Shown: piece after piece, positions 16,831 through 24,568 of the stretch
Numbering within the stretch: the first letter of the stretch is position 1
How the letters are laid out: each line of letters begins with the position of its first letter
Origin: a virus
Virus record (IMG/VR): IMGVR_UViG_3300026184_000061
Span: 1-59,836 of that record
DNA: 59,836 nucleotides
Direction: 5' to 3' (one strand)
The notes under the pieces: model-generated
What the model saw: only the letters and a program-made list of their open reading frames with translations
Database searches by the model: none
Told to the model about the DNA's origin: nothing
Made by a program: the position numbers and the translations under genes

Positions 16831-18285
16831 ATGAGCGGAGATATCACACCTTACACAGATCTGATAACCAGCGAACATGCGGACAAGCCGAAGTTCACGG
16901 CGATGGTCGCGGCGTTCGTGCAGGCCTTTGCTGACGCACTTGAAACCAAGGACACGTCTTTTTCTGGTCAGAAAATTTCGGCACAGCAGTTATCAACAAC
17001 TGTTATTCACCTGGCAGACACGGATAACAATCTACTTACGCCTGAAGAGATTACGCACATAGATGGTATCTATCGCACCGACTGGCAGGGGCGGCAATTG
17101 CTCTATGACACACCGAGGACGAATTATCTGCCTTACAGTGATTTTACGACTGCGAATGCATCGCAGTGGAGAATTAATCATCCTGGAAATGTTGTAGCTG
17201 CTTTTAGCCAACCAGGACCAGATGGTGCACTTAATGCTGTGCAACTGACCGGGTTAACTCCGAATTATGATGGGATTTTCCAAGGCATAAGCACCCCTTA
17301 TCCCTTTACGGGGTTCTTGACTGAGCAGTTTTGGATAAAGGGCAATGGAACTTTCCACCTAGACTTTAATGTGTTCCCTTACGGGGATGGTCAGGTCGCT
17401 GTTGGCAGTTCCTTGAGAACAGCTACAAGCCAATGGCAACCTATGTCAAATTGGCTCCAGCAATCAGGAGCTACCTATACCCAATTTAGATGCCTGGTTT
17501 ATCCGGGTGACACTGCAACTGAACTCACGATTGCCAAGGGAATGGTGGTTGAGGGGAAATATACCGTTCCTCAATCAATGGGAGTCCAGATAGACACAAA
17601 CGGCTCCCCCCTCACCGTCACCGACTACACCGCTAAATCCGGTGTGGAATACGCGCTCGATCCACCGTTGGTGATTGGCGATTTAGTAGATTGGGACGGT
17701 GCGTATACACATGAAGAGCCTGTCGGCACGCTTGTCTCGCTTTCCAACGCATTTGATTTAGACAAGGCCGTCGGCGCTCAGCTGGATAAAATAGGCGATT
17801 GTGTCGGCATTAGTCGATACTTAGATGTTGCGCTTTCAAATGTCTATTTTTCGCTGGACACGGCTGGACTCGGGCTGGATGAAGGAACTTGGAGGCGGCC
17901 TTACGATCCGTCTACAGGGCTGACCATTTTGCCGGATGATACTTATCGCACGCTGCTTCGTGCCAAGGTCGCAGCCAATCAGTGGGATGGTAGCCTCGAA
18001 TCGGCACTGGCTATCTGGGACTTGGTATTTTCGACGCAGAATTATGGCTTGGTCATACAAGATTATGGGGACATGTCTATCTTGTTCGGTTTCCTGACGC
18101 CGAAAGGGCTGGACGCAGTGACCAAGGGGCTTATAACGAATGGGAAGTTGAACTTGAAGCCCGAAGGCGTTCGCATTCGGGATTACGTGACACCTTCGGT
18201 GTCGTCTACACCGTTTTTTGGATTGGACGCCGAAACCAACGAAGTTTCTGGGCTGGATGTTGGGGCCTGGGCTACGACTTTATAA
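16831..18285 (+). CDS. DUF2612 baseplate protein with a large inserted domain
   Basis: A 484-residue protein. Residues 1-40 (YTDLITSEHADKPKFTAMVA) are the start of DUF2612, but the family continues only from about residue 298 (LSNAFDLDKAVGAQLDKIGD). The intervening 250 residues start with TPRTNYLPYSDFT and look like a carbohydrate-binding beta domain. DNA for the insert (about 17,110-17,600) is more AT-rich than its flanks, a sign of separate origin. It probably joins the baseplate to the fibre and may itself contact host glycan. Confidence 0.82.
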   Translation: MSGDITPYTDLITSEHADKPKFTAMVAAFVQAFADALETKDTSFSGQKISAQQLSTTVIHLADTDNNLLTPEEITHIDGIYRTDWQGRQLLYDTPRTNYLPYSDFTTANASQWRINHPGNVVAAFSQPGPDGALNAVQLTGLTPNYDGIFQGISTPYPFTGFLTEQFWIKGNGTFHLDFNVFPYGDGQVAVGSSLRTATSQWQPMSNWLQQSGATYTQFRCLVYPGDTATELTIAKGMVVEGKYTVPQSMGVQIDTNGSPLTVTDYTAKSGVEYALDPPLVIGDLVDWDGAYTHEEPVGTLVSLSNAFDLDKAVGAQLDKIGDCVGISRYLDVALSNVYFSLDTAGLGLDEGTWRRPYDPSTGLTILPDDTYRTLLRAKVAANQWDGSLESALAIWDLVFSTQNYGLVIQDYGDMSILFGFLTPKGLDAVTKGLITNGKLNLKPEGVRIRDYVTPSVSSTPFFGLDAETNEVSGLDVGAWATTL

Positions 18286-18300
18286 CGCAGGAGATTAAAC

Positions 18301-19629
18301 ATGCCAGGTTCAAATGATTTTTTGACATTCGCGGGTTCTGGCGCGGCCAATGTAATTACGCAGGCCGCTTATGAAGCACTTACCGCACAGCAAAACGGCT
18401 TCTTGTCGGGTATCGCCAATTCCGATGAGTTCAACAAAGTGTGGCGTCAGTCGTCTATCATCGCTGCTTCTGTTGCTCAGGCCATCGCCGATATCACGGG
18501 CCAGAACGTTGTGGATGACGGAACGACAGCGACGATCATCGCCAACTTCAAGGCGATGTTGGCGGGCGGTGTTGTCACGACGCTGACAGCCACAGGCTCT
18601 ATCACGGAAGCCGAAGCGGGCATGGTGCTGATTGACGCGTCTTCGGCGAGCGTCGTCGGCACGCTTCCCGCCGCGAGTGCGCTGCCCGCGATGAAGATGT
18701 GGATTTACCGCATCGACACGACTGTTGGTAATTCTGCGACGATTCAGCGGGCTGGGTCCGATACGATTGACGGAGCGACGAGCTTGGAAGTGGATTCCAG
18801 CGGACCCATTTTGCTTGTGTCTGACGGCGTATCAGAATGGTACAACATGACGCCGCGCCTTGGCCATCAGATTCAACCGATTGATGTTGTGATGGCTTCC
18901 AACGCGGTGACGGTGACGCTTAACCCCACCACGTTGGAATTCCGCAGCGTCACGCTCGGCTCGGGTGTGATTGACAAGCTCAGTGCTACTTCGCCGGTCA
19001 GCATGAATATCTCAGCTGGTTCGACGTTGGGGACCATTTCAGGACAAAGCCAGCGAATCATCGTGCTGGCTTTGAATGTCAACGGCGTCATCAAGCCTGC
19101 TGTGGTCAACGAAAACTGTGGCATCAATCTGGATGAAACCGGCCTGATCAGCACCACAGCCGAGGGTGGCGCTGGCGCGGCGGACAGCGCGACTGTCGTA
19201 TACTCCGATGCTGCCTATAGCAACGTTCCGTATAGAGTTGTGGGCTTCTTCGATTCTACTCAGGTGACCGCAGGAACCTGGGCAGCCTCAGCCACGACGG
19301 TTCAAGGCTTCGGCGGCCAGGCGCTCGGCGCGATGGCGAGCATTGGTTACGGGCAGACAGCGCAGGGGGTAGGTCGATCAATAAATACGACTTATTACAA
19401 CACGACTGGTAAGCCGATCATGGTGATGATCAAGGCGGGTTCCAACGGCGGCAACGGGTATATTCTACCAACAATCAACGGCGTGCAGTGCATCTGTGGA
19501 ATGTATAACAACTCGAACGCAACTGTGGCGGGCGGCGGCACTTTCATAGTTCCTGCTGGCGCCTCGTATAGCGTAACGCTTAGTGGAGGAACATCGCCAT
19601 CCATCACCGCTTGGTACGAAATTCGATAA
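18301..19629 (+). CDS. tail fibre protein
   Basis: A 442-residue protein. The first 95 residues match the fibre N-terminal domain found in many contractile phages (GAANVITQAAYEALTAQQNG, GIANSDEFNKVWRQSSIIAA, DDGTTATIIANFKAML). The remainder is repetitive Gly/Ser/Thr-rich beta structure ending in a small aromatic-poor tip, as in receptor-binding fibres. A DUF4376 chaperone gene follows, which supports the role. Confidence 0.85.
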   Translation: MPGSNDFLTFAGSGAANVITQAAYEALTAQQNGFLSGIANSDEFNKVWRQSSIIAASVAQAIADITGQNVVDDGTTATIIANFKAMLAGGVVTTLTATGSITEAEAGMVLIDASSASVVGTLPAASALPAMKMWIYRIDTTVGNSATIQRAGSDTIDGATSLEVDSSGPILLVSDGVSEWYNMTPRLGHQIQPIDVVMASNAVTVTLNPTTLEFRSVTLGSGVIDKLSATSPVSMNISAGSTLGTISGQSQRIIVLALNVNGVIKPAVVNENCGINLDETGLISTTAEGGAGAADSATVVYSDAAYSNVPYRVVGFFDSTQVTAGTWAASATTVQGFGGQALGAMASIGYGQTAQGVGRSINTTYYNTTGKPIMVMIKAGSNGGNGYILPTINGVQCICGMYNNSNATVAGGGTFIVPAGASYSVTLSGGTSPSITAWYEIR

Positions 19630-19641
19630 GGAGAATTTGCA

Positions 19642-20172
19642 ATGACTTTTCAAGATCAACATTACGTCGATACGAATGGAGACCTACATTTCCTCTCCGC
19701 CGAAGACCAAGCCAATGCCGCAGCTCAGGGTTTGCCGCTTCCCGATCCTTCGTGGACTCCTGTCCCGCCACCGCCCGGCGACGGCTATGTGTGGAACAGC
19801 ACCAGCAACGCTTGGGAGCTACCCCTCGCAACGGCGAAGGGGCAGCAAAAAGGGCTTATCAAAGCCGCGTTCGAAAACGCCGTGGCGCAGGGGTTTGCCT
19901 GCCCTTCCACCGGCATCAAGATGGATTGTGATAGGTTGGGCATATTGCAATTCGATGGTGGTGTGCGCTATGAGCAAAAGACGGGCGGTACGTCCCTGGA
20001 TATTCGTGATTTCAACAACGTTACGCATACGGCCGTTGCTATCGCGGACGCCGACACGATGGTCGCTGAACTCACCGCGCACTATCAATCGCTGCTCGGC
20101 AAGAAATGGTCCCTGGAAGCGCAGATCGACGCCGCTACCACCGTCGCGGATGTGCAGGCGCTAGTCTGGTGA
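19642..20172 (+). CDS. tail fibre assembly chaperone, DUF4376
   Basis: A 176-residue protein with a Pro-rich middle (PSWTPVPPPPGDGYVW) and a C-terminal DUF4376 domain: the MDCDRLGILQFDGGVRY segment, the acidic core, and WSLEAQIDAATTVADVQAL at the end. Such proteins assist fibre trimerisation and follow their fibre gene. GGAGAATTTGC precedes ATG 19642. Confidence 0.85.
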   Translation: MTFQDQHYVDTNGDLHFLSAEDQANAAAQGLPLPDPSWTPVPPPPGDGYVWNSTSNAWELPLATAKGQQKGLIKAAFENAVAQGFACPSTGIKMDCDRLGILQFDGGVRYEQKTGGTSLDIRDFNNVTHTAVAIADADTMVAELTAHYQSLLGKKWSLEAQIDAATTVADVQALVW

Positions 20173-20459
20173 GGTGGTATAAGAGCAAGTGGGGTCGATG
20201 GCTTGTGGGTGACGCCGTGGCGCTTGATGAGCTCGGTAATGTGGTCGTCTTGCAGGGCAACCCACACGAGACCATCAGCGCCCACTGCGGGGCTCAGATC
20301 AAGAGCGGCGACCCGTGCCTGTTCTGCTCGGCCGTGTGCTGGTTCATCCAGCGCATCCTGGGCCGCGTCTGGCCATCACTGCGTACTCACTGCCAGGATT
20401 GCTGGAAGGCTGAAAAGCTGTTGGTCAAAGATTCGGCTAATTTGCCAGGAGTTGAATGA
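20169..20459 (+). CDS. small Cys-rich protein, probably zinc-binding
   Basis: A 96-residue protein using GTG 20169, which overlaps the previous stop (GTGA). It holds two CxxC pairs, CLFC and CQDC, plus further Cys and His, suggesting a zinc knuckle. It begins RWYKSKWGRWLVGDAVALDE, with NPHETISAHCG near residue 37. It stands at the head of the lysis block; function unknown. Confidence 0.55.
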   Translation: MRWYKSKWGRWLVGDAVALDELGNVVVLQGNPHETISAHCGAQIKSGDPCLFCSAVCWFIQRILGRVWPSLRTHCQDCWKAEKLLVKDSANLPGVE

Positions 20460-20623
20460 TGTGGCTTTCATTGCTCAGCGTTCTCCTATTCTTCACGATG
20501 CCTGCATTGTTTCTCTGGGATTTAGTGCATGATAGCGTGGGTACAGTGCAGCCGTATTTTTCCGCCTGGGTTGCGTGTTTGGCAGTGCTCGCGTTGATGC
20601 ACGGCTGGGCCTTTTCTTCTTAA
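20456..20623 (+). CDS. tiny two-segment membrane protein
   Basis: A 55-residue frame with tandem ATG codons (20456 and 20459) overlapping the previous stop. It begins MMWLSLLSVLLFFTMPALFL and has a second hydrophobic stretch (FSAWVACLAVLALMHGW), so two membrane spans are likely. Position before lysis genes suggests a holin or antiholin-like part; this is inference. Confidence 0.5.
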   Translation: MMWLSLLSVLLFFTMPALFLWDLVHDSVGTVQPYFSAWVACLAVLALMHGWAFSS

Positions 20624-20643
20624 TTTCTAAAAGGTTGCGGGTA

Positions 20644-21063
20644 ATGAGCGAACAGTTAGAAAGGAAGGTTGACGAACATGAAAAGCGTTTGGGGGCGCAC
20701 CAAGAAATCATTGATCATCTGATGGAACGCCAACAGAAGCTAGAAGAGTGGAAGGAAAAAAGTCGCGCTATTACAGACCACATAAAAGAGCGGCATAAAG
20801 ACTTTGAAGAACGACTGCGGAAAGCGCATTCTACTATAGAACGTGTTGACTTGACGCAGGAGTATATCAGAGACCAACTTAACAATATGCCCAACAGCGG
20901 AGATATTCTAGAGCTGAAAGGTCTTGTCATAGAAGCTAAAGGAGAGGCAAGGGAAAGTGTGCCGAAAAGTATCGCCGCTGTTTGGGCGTTCCTTACCGGG
21001 CTCACTGGACTAGGTGTACTGGCTTTAGCGATCTTTGAATTCTACCTCAGGTATCATGGGTGA
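20644..21063 (+). CDS. coiled-coil protein with C-terminal membrane anchor
   Basis: A 139-residue protein, start chosen at ATG 20644. Residues 1-85 are heptad-patterned and highly charged (a long coiled coil), and residues 110-135 hold a hydrophobic segment (VWAFLTGLTGLGVLALAIFE). The layout of cytoplasmic coil plus tail anchor resembles small lysis-region or superinfection proteins. No family recognised. Confidence 0.55.
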   Translation: MSEQLERKVDEHEKRLGAHQEIIDHLMERQQKLEEWKEKSRAITDHIKERHKDFEERLRKAHSTIERVDLTQEYIRDQLNNMPNSGDILELKGLVIEAKGEARESVPKSIAAVWAFLTGLTGLGVLALAIFEFYLRYHG

Positions 21064-21077
21064 ACGAGGAGAGTTTG

Positions 21078-21602
21078 ATGTTGAAATGGTATCGTGCCGT
21101 TGTCGAACGGATAGCTGAAAAAACGACGATGACGATCGGCACGGCTGAGTACGTTTCTTTGAGCGTGCTTATGTTTACAGGTTGGATTATCTGGAACACG
21201 TCTACGTCTACCTTTGCTTTTAGGTTTGACAATTATCCGTTCCTTATACTCAATCTGGTGCTATCTGCACAGGCGATGATTACAGCTCCTCTCATCATGA
21301 TTGCTCAGAACAAGGCTGCTGAGCGGGAGCGTATCTTAGAAGAAAGGCAAAAAGAAATGGATGACGCCTTTAAGGCGTTCCTGTCAGAATCAATGAAGAA
21401 CCAAGAATCGTTGCTGGCAGGCGTGGACATTGCGATGCAGGGAGTACAGCACAGTTTAGAAGCGGTGGAAGGCGTACTGTCAAAGGATATCCGTTTGGAA
21501 GATGTTAAGGATACGCTGGAAGAAGTTCGTAGGATGCTTTCGCGGGATAAGCGGAACGAAAAGGGGAGGGATCCCCGCCCTAATTGCGGAGATCGTGAAT
21601 GA
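21078..21602 (+). CDS. DUF1003-family membrane protein
   Basis: A 174-residue protein. ATG 21078 has a good ribosome site (GAGGAGAG); a GTG at 21060 is less likely. Two hydrophobic spans (YVSLSVLMFTGWIIWN and YPFLILNLVLSAQAMI) are followed by APLIMIAQNKAAERERILEE, the DUF1003 hallmark, then a long cytoplasmic helix. The function of DUF1003 is unknown. Lysis-cassette position suggests a role in membrane disruption or its control. Confidence 0.7.
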   Translation: MLKWYRAVVERIAEKTTMTIGTAEYVSLSVLMFTGWIIWNTSTSTFAFRFDNYPFLILNLVLSAQAMITAPLIMIAQNKAAERERILEERQKEMDDAFKAFLSESMKNQESLLAGVDIAMQGVQHSLEAVEGVLSKDIRLEDVKDTLEEVRRMLSRDKRNEKGRDPRPNCGDRE

Positions 21603-22195
21603 AGGCTAATCTAGGCAAGTCTATTCGCCGTATCGGCGCCGCGCTTGGACGCCTTGTACCGAAACACGAGCATCGTGTTCGTGAAACGCTGCACGTAGAC
21701 ATCTACTACCCTGACCATGAAGAAAGATCAGAATCATCAGTGTTTCGCGATACTAAGGAAGCAGGTCATACACAGGGGTTGCGTTGTGCGTTTTCAGGGC
21801 AGCCTTCTCCAGAGTATCATCACCTGTTTATCGAATGGGCCGATACGAACGCTGTGGATTGGGAATTGGTGAAGCAGATCGGCACCGGAGAAGTGAAGCG
21901 ACTGCCAGTCTTGCATCCCAAGACTGACCAGCCTACGACGGAAACTTACCCTGCGGAACATTCCTGGGTTTGGCTGGTCTGTAAAATTGCCGAACTGCGC
22001 GGTTTCGATTGGAAGTCATTCGATCCGAACCAGCCGGAGCAATTCGTCGATTCTATGGCCAACATGCTGCCGTTGTCGGAAAAGTTTCACAGGCATAAAT
22101 ATTTCGGCATTCACATGATTCCCTTCCCCATGTTGGCAGTCATGGGATTGCCGCGTGTTCCCGGTTTTGTTTTCTCAACGAAGGAGGAGGGTTGA
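21599..22195 (+). CDS. conserved lysis-region protein with HNH-like residues, hypothetical
   Basis: A 198-residue protein. A Cys-x-x-Ser-Gly turn (RCAFSGQ) followed by YHHLFIEWA and later EKFHRHKYFGIHMIPFP gives a Cys/His pattern reminiscent of a degenerate HNH nuclease, but the zinc ligands are incomplete. I recognise it only as a protein often found beside phage lysis genes. It overlaps the DUF1003 gene by 4 bp. Confidence 0.5.
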   Translation: MKANLGKSIRRIGAALGRLVPKHEHRVRETLHVDIYYPDHEERSESSVFRDTKEAGHTQGLRCAFSGQPSPEYHHLFIEWADTNAVDWELVKQIGTGEVKRLPVLHPKTDQPTTETYPAEHSWVWLVCKIAELRGFDWKSFDPNQPEQFVDSMANMLPLSEKFHRHKYFGIHMIPFPMLAVMGLPRVPGFVFSTKEEG

Positions 22196-22199
22196 AGAA

Positions 22200-22424
22200 G
22201 TGACGATGGGTGATGTGTTTGCGGTTTCACAGGTAACGAAAGCCGTATGGGCCGTGGTCGGGATGCTGTTAATTTTCGGCGTCCTTCGTCTACGGGATTA
22301 TTACTTGAAACTCAACTTGGAGAAAGTGATCGATGGTATCGAAAAAGATCCTTTGGCCTCTGCTGTGTATCTTGGCGTTACTTTTTTCGGCGCCTGCTAC
22401 CTCGTGGGCCAGCTCCTTTCCTGA
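22200..22424 (+). CDS. holin-like small membrane protein
   Basis: A 74-residue protein. GTG 22200 is preferred because AGGAGG lies about 9 bases before it; ATG 22206 is the alternative. Two hydrophobic spans (VWAVVGMLLIFGVL and ASAVYLGVTFFGACYLVG) flank a charged loop, the class II holin layout. It overlaps the endolysin gene by 92 bp in another frame. It probably permeabilises the inner membrane to time lysis. Confidence 0.65.
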   Translation: MTMGDVFAVSQVTKAVWAVVGMLLIFGVLRLRDYYLKLNLEKVIDGIEKDPLASAVYLGVTFFGACYLVGQLLS

Positions 22425-22908
22425 CAAGTACGATCATGCCATTCAGCGGGCCGCGTCCACGTGGCTGCCCGGTTGGGACTGGATGCTGTGGAAAGCTCAG
22501 CTCTATCAGGAAAGCCAACTCAATCCGAACGCCAAAAGTGGTGTCGGTGCGGCCGGGCTGGCGCAGTTTATGCCGGGCACTTGGCGACAGATAACCAAGG
22601 CAATGAACCTTGGCGATGTTTCCAGATACGAAGCTGTCCCGAGCATCGAAGCCGGAGCCTATTATATGGGAAAGCTCAGGTTGCAGTGGTCAGCGCCTCG
22701 CCCGATGATGGACAGACACGACTTGGCGGCTGCTTCCTACAACGCTGGACTCGGATCATTGCTAAAAGCTCAACGACGGTGCGGGGGTCCGTCTGCTTAT
22801 AAGGACATTGTTTCTTGCCTGCCATGCATCACAGGTAAGCAGAACGCTGCTCAGACCACGACTTACGTTGACAGAATCCACCGTTGGTGGGGGATGATGA
22901 GACTATGA
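22333..22908 (+). CDS. endolysin: secreted lytic transglycosylase (SLT fold)
   Basis: A 191-residue protein with an N-terminal signal-like segment (KKILWPLLCILALLFSAPAT) and a likely cleavage site after SWA near residue 27. The SLT domain follows, with the catalytic Glu in LYQESQLNPNAKSG and the GAAGLAQFMPGTW signature, later AASYNAGLG. It cleaves peptidoglycan between MurNAc and GlcNAc in the periplasm. The signal segment suggests export by the host Sec system or use as a release anchor. Confidence 0.88.
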   Translation: MVSKKILWPLLCILALLFSAPATSWASSFPDKYDHAIQRAASTWLPGWDWMLWKAQLYQESQLNPNAKSGVGAAGLAQFMPGTWRQITKAMNLGDVSRYEAVPSIEAGAYYMGKLRLQWSAPRPMMDRHDLAAASYNAGLGSLLKAQRRCGGPSAYKDIVSCLPCITGKQNAAQTTTYVDRIHRWWGMMRL

Positions 22909-23381
22909 GTCGCGCGACCGAGCTGCTTGTCCTCTTCGTCGTAGCGCTCGGCTTGTTCGTAGGTGGCGTCGCTGTAGGTTGGAAAATCTGCAGCGACGCC
23001 AACATGGCGAAACTGTTTCTCGCTAAGCAAGCGCTCCTGGACTATAAGGCGAAGGCTGCTTCTCATAAGGACAAGGTCATCACCAAGTACGTAGACCGCG
23101 TGCATGTCATTCACGAGCAAGGACGCACCATAACTAAGAAGGTCAAAGTCTATGTTCCGTATCCTGTTGATCGCGTTGTGCCTTTCGGCTTTGTCCGCGT
23201 GCTCAATGCTGCCGCGCGTGGAGAGCAACTGCCCGAAACCGCCGGATCTGCTGATGCGAAGCCCTCCGGCGTTCAGCTCTCTACCGTTGCCTCCAACGTC
23301 GCCGGAAACTACACAACCTGCCGCGCCGTCCGACAGCAGCTCATCTCGCTGCAAGACTGGGTCAAAGGAGTGTCGCAATGA
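22905..23381 (+). CDS. inner-membrane spanin (Rz-like)
   Basis: A 158-residue protein from ATG 22905 (ATGA overlap with the endolysin). One N-terminal membrane span (LLVLFVVALGLFVGGVAVGW) and a long charged periplasmic helix match i-spanins. A second frame inside it encodes the lipoprotein partner. Together they fuse inner and outer membranes at the end of infection. Confidence 0.85.
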   Translation: MSRATELLVLFVVALGLFVGGVAVGWKICSDANMAKLFLAKQALLDYKAKAASHKDKVITKYVDRVHVIHEQGRTITKKVKVYVPYPVDRVVPFGFVRVLNAAARGEQLPETAGSADAKPSGVQLSTVASNVAGNYTTCRAVRQQLISLQDWVKGVSQ

Positions 23382-23394
23382 AGCTAGGCCATAA
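23152..23394 (+). CDS. outer-membrane spanin lipoprotein (Rz1-like), nested
   Basis: An 80-residue frame in the +1 register inside the i-spanin gene. It begins MFRILLIALCLSALSACS, a signal peptide with the lipobox LSAC, and the mature part is Pro/Ser-rich (PPDLLMRSPPAFSSLPLPPT), as usual for Rz1. It would be lipid-modified at the Cys near residue 17 and anchored in the outer membrane. This nested pair shows the host has an outer membrane. Confidence 0.85.
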   Translation: MFRILLIALCLSALSACSMLPRVESNCPKPPDLLMRSPPAFSSLPLPPTSPETTQPAAPSDSSSSRCKTGSKECRNEARP

Positions 23395-23761
23395 GCTACG
23401 CTCCATTGAAGGCGGAGGTGTCATGTTCTTTTGTCCAGGCTGTAAGACGCATCACAGCATCTGGGTGACGGAGCCGCCTGACGGAAAGCCGCGTCCGATT
23501 TGGGGATACAACAATAACCCCGATGCGCCGACATTCGAACCGTCTGTGCTCGTTCGTTCCGGCCATTATGCTCCGAGCCACAAGCCACACGAGAATTGCT
23601 GGTGCACCTTCAACGAAGAGCGTGTGAGAAAAGGTGAAGAGCCGACGAAATACAAATGCGGAATCTGCCACTCCTTTGTACGAAACGGGCGAATCCAATT
23701 TCTGAACGACTCAACTCATGAGCTCGCCGGCCAGACCGTAGACCTGCCCGACGTCGACTAA
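23378..23761 (+). CDS. DUF6527-like zinc-binding protein
   Basis: A 127-residue protein at the end of the rightward operon. It has FFCPGCKTHHSIWV, NNPDAPTFEPSVLVRSG, a CGICHSFVRNGRIQF segment and ends LAGQTVDLPD, the DUF6527 pattern with metal-binding Cys and His. It often lies just after spanins; function unknown. It overlaps the o-spanin end. Confidence 0.75.
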   Translation: MKLGHKLRSIEGGGVMFFCPGCKTHHSIWVTEPPDGKPRPIWGYNNNPDAPTFEPSVLVRSGHYAPSHKPHENCWCTFNEERVRKGEEPTKYKCGICHSFVRNGRIQFLNDSTHELAGQTVDLPDVD

Positions 23762-23773
23762 TTCGCAGGCAGT

Positions 23774-23809
23774 AAAAAGCCCCCTCCGCCGCGAAGGCGA
23801 AGGGGGCTT
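23774..23809. terminator. intrinsic terminator between convergent operons
   Basis: AAGCCCCCT at 23777-23785 pairs with AGGGGGCTT at 23801-23809, with inner CGCC/GCGAA/GGCG. Reading leftward the stem is followed by five T (23778-23774), so it is a good minus-strand terminator. Reading rightward the T tract is weak but the stem could still stop the late transcript. Confidence 0.75.
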
Positions 23810-23873
23810 AGTTAGGTGCGTCTACTTTTCCGTTATTTAATACGATGCGCGTACCGTCCTCCAGCCAGTACAA
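23808..23873 (-). CDS. possible 21-codon minigene before a terminator
   Basis: A TTG-start frame on the minus strand encodes MYWLEDGTRIVLNNGKVDAP plus Asn, with a codon pattern that looks protein-like, and its TAA abuts the 23774-23809 terminator. A promoter-like pair lies upstream (23898-23927). There is no clear ribosome site except a G-run, so this may equally be a short untranslated RNA. Confidence 0.25.
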   Translation of the reverse strand: MYWLEDGTRIVLNNGKVDAPN

Positions 23874-24170
23874 GCCCCCGCACTAAATACCCACTAAATT
23901 AGTAGGGTATTGGCCTTTATTGGTCAAAAACTGAGCAGTTTGAGGCGTCCTAGGGGTCCGTATGGAGCCCTGTTGCGGGCTTGCAGCGGGTAGCCTAGCG
24001 GCTAGGCCCCAAACCCGCCTAGCACGGACTGTACGGCAGCCTGAGGGCGTATATGCGGCGCACGGCAGCCGCACGGCGCGTACAGGCCCTAAACGGGGCC
24101 GCTAGGGCCTGGGCGGGCAGGCCGCGCCGGGCCGCGCACCGGACACCACAGTGACCACAGCACCGCACGC
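23874..24170. other. non-coding, GC-rich convergent intergenic region
   Basis: The left part (23874-23940) holds the promoter/operator candidate. From about 23,985 the sequence becomes very GC-rich, unlike the rest of the genome, with small perfect inverted repeats such as the 7-bp arms GCCTAGC/GCTAGGC at 23993-24007. Weak antisense frames here look like composition effects. I see no gene in it. Confidence 0.5.
23898..23927 (-). promoter_or_regulatory. candidate leftward promoter overlapping an operator-like site
   Basis: On the minus strand TTGACC (23927-23922) is separated by 18 bases from ACTAAT (23903-23898). Its -35 element overlaps the motif GGTCA-N5-TGAGC at 23922-23936, one of six similar sites in the window. 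A transcript would run about 110 bases to the terminator at 23774. Confidence 0.35.
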
Positions 24171-24221
24171 AAAAAAGCCCCGCCGCACCGGGCCCAAGTA
24201 GGGCCAAGCGCGGCGGGGCTT
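24171..24221 (-). terminator. terminator of the leftward early operon
   Basis: AGCCCCGCCGC at 24176-24186 pairs perfectly with GCGGCGGGGCT at 24210-24220 (11 bp). In the leftward direction it is followed by a run of T (the A-run at 24171-24176 on the plus strand). It lies 12 bases beyond the last leftward gene. Confidence 0.85.
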
Positions 24222-24232
24222 GGGTGCATAGG

Positions 24233-24568
24233 CTAGTCGTACTTCAGTACTCCGTCCCTGTAGTCGGAAAGGATCCGACAGATACGTTGCAGCTTTTCGT
24301 GAATTTCTTCTTGCTGAGGATGCTTCTCCATGCCGGGAACATAGTCGTATTCCGTTACCGTCATCAGGCTTAGCCCATCCACAGTTAATGTACTGCAGTC
24401 TGTGTGGTCGTTCAGCAGAGAAAGGTCTATCTCAGCAAAAGGTTGGGGTAAGCTCGGAGGTTTCAGCGGATCGTGGCACTTGCCGACGACAGCCCTCGTT
24501 TCTTCGTTATAGACTATACCGTATCCGCCGCAGTCACATGGACCTATTACTGCACAGGTGTCGTTCAT
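24233..24568 (-). CDS. hypothetical protein with N-terminal Cys cluster
   Basis: A 111-residue protein, the last of the leftward operon. CAVIGPCDCGGYGIVYNEET at the start suggests a small metal site; the rest is acidic, ending in a helix (KLQRICRILSDYRDGVLKYD). It overlaps the DUF3310 gene by 4 bp. No family recognised. Confidence 0.6.
   Translation of the reverse strand: MNDTCAVIGPCDCGGYGIVYNEETRAVVGKCHDPLKPPSLPQPFAEIDLSLLNDHTDCSTLTVDGLSLMTVTEYDYVPGMEKHPQQEEIHEKLQRICRILSDYRDGVLKYD

Noticed and set aside
19676-20164. 162-codon plus-strand frame inside the fibre chaperone gene
   Set aside because: Shadow frame; Arg/Pro/Ser-rich without family features, while the DUF4376 frame is clear.
23883-24207. 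Minus-strand frames in the convergent intergenic region
   Set aside because: Composed of Ala, Arg, Gly and Pro from GC-rich DNA; no ribosome site.
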